From Prorocentrum cordatum (lineage: Eukaryota; Sar; Dinophyceae; Prorocentrales; Prorocentraceae): a stretch of 37,500 bases of DNA. A program made the position numbers and the translations under genes. The stretch spans positions 5,001-42,500 of the forward strand of contig CAUYUJ010021151.1 in assembly GCA_963575745.1 (NCBI GenBank), given 5' to 3'. Below, one piece after another: positions 37,439 through 37,500 of this stretch (within the stretch, counting starts at the first letter, position 1; each line of letters starts with the position of its first letter). The notes under the pieces are model-generated. The model saw only the letters and a list, made by a program, of their open reading frames with translations, ran no database searches and was not told the DNA's origin.

Positions 37439-37500
37439 TGCTCATATGAAACCTCTCTCTCTGGCCCGATGCGAGACCATCGAATTGCCCCGGGGCGAGC

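Overview
This window looks like nuclear DNA of a dinoflagellate. It is GC-rich and filled with short foldback repeats and microsatellites. It carries one very fragmented gene on the + strand whose inferred introns start about equally with GT, GC or GA, usually in the context AG|GN...AG|G, which is the known dinoflagellate pattern. The high GC, long repeat-filled introns and abundant introner-like elements would suit a Prorocentrum-like species, but that placement is inference. No tRNA, rRNA, bacterial or organellar genes were seen.

The main gene is reconstructed from 23 exon candidates between 816 and 34757. Every inferred junction keeps the reading frame except those flanking exons 10 and 15, which are ambiguous. 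The joined product is about 1,260 residues and may continue beyond both ends. Exons 1-3 encode a charged helical, probably coiled-coil segment. Exons 3-5 encode an unrecognised folded part followed by a long disordered Ala/Gly/Pro linker with four AFAGF-like motifs. Exons 6-23 encode short amphipathic helices typical of an ARM/HEAT alpha-solenoid, and exon 24 is a Pro/Ala-rich tail. I could not name the protein.

The intervening DNA is nearly all repeats. Four families look like introners or related non-autonomous DNA transposons. IE-A has TTAAGTCGGGC termini, ten copies and mostly 8-bp target duplications. IE-B has TCAGGAGGGG...CCTTTA ends, four copies and 5-bp duplications. IE-C starts CAGTGGCGAAG, with four copies and an 8-bp duplication in the cleanest one. 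IE-D is a single copy with TGACGAAC termini. At least three introns (12036-12280, 16552-16744, 20964-21173) consist essentially of one such element. In the third, the duplicated target supplies both splice sites and splicing restores the pre-insertion coding sequence exactly. Foldback families FB-1 and FB-2, MITE-like families, dispersed duplicates and microsatellites fill the rest, often nested.

Left part (1-11855): coiled-coil exons 1-2, a 160-bp satellite at 7260-8320, a broken SF1 helicase pseudogene at 8370-9132 and many repeats. Middle (11856-21297): the densest exons, with short introns, then a 4-kb microsatellite-rich intron. Right (21298-34757): small solenoid exons separated by IE-A, FB-1 and MITE copies. 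Far right (36140-37230): a decayed Ty1/copia-type gag-protease fragment followed by an IE-C copy.

All exon limits are inferred by eye from coding character, phase and splice context. Transcript data would settle them.
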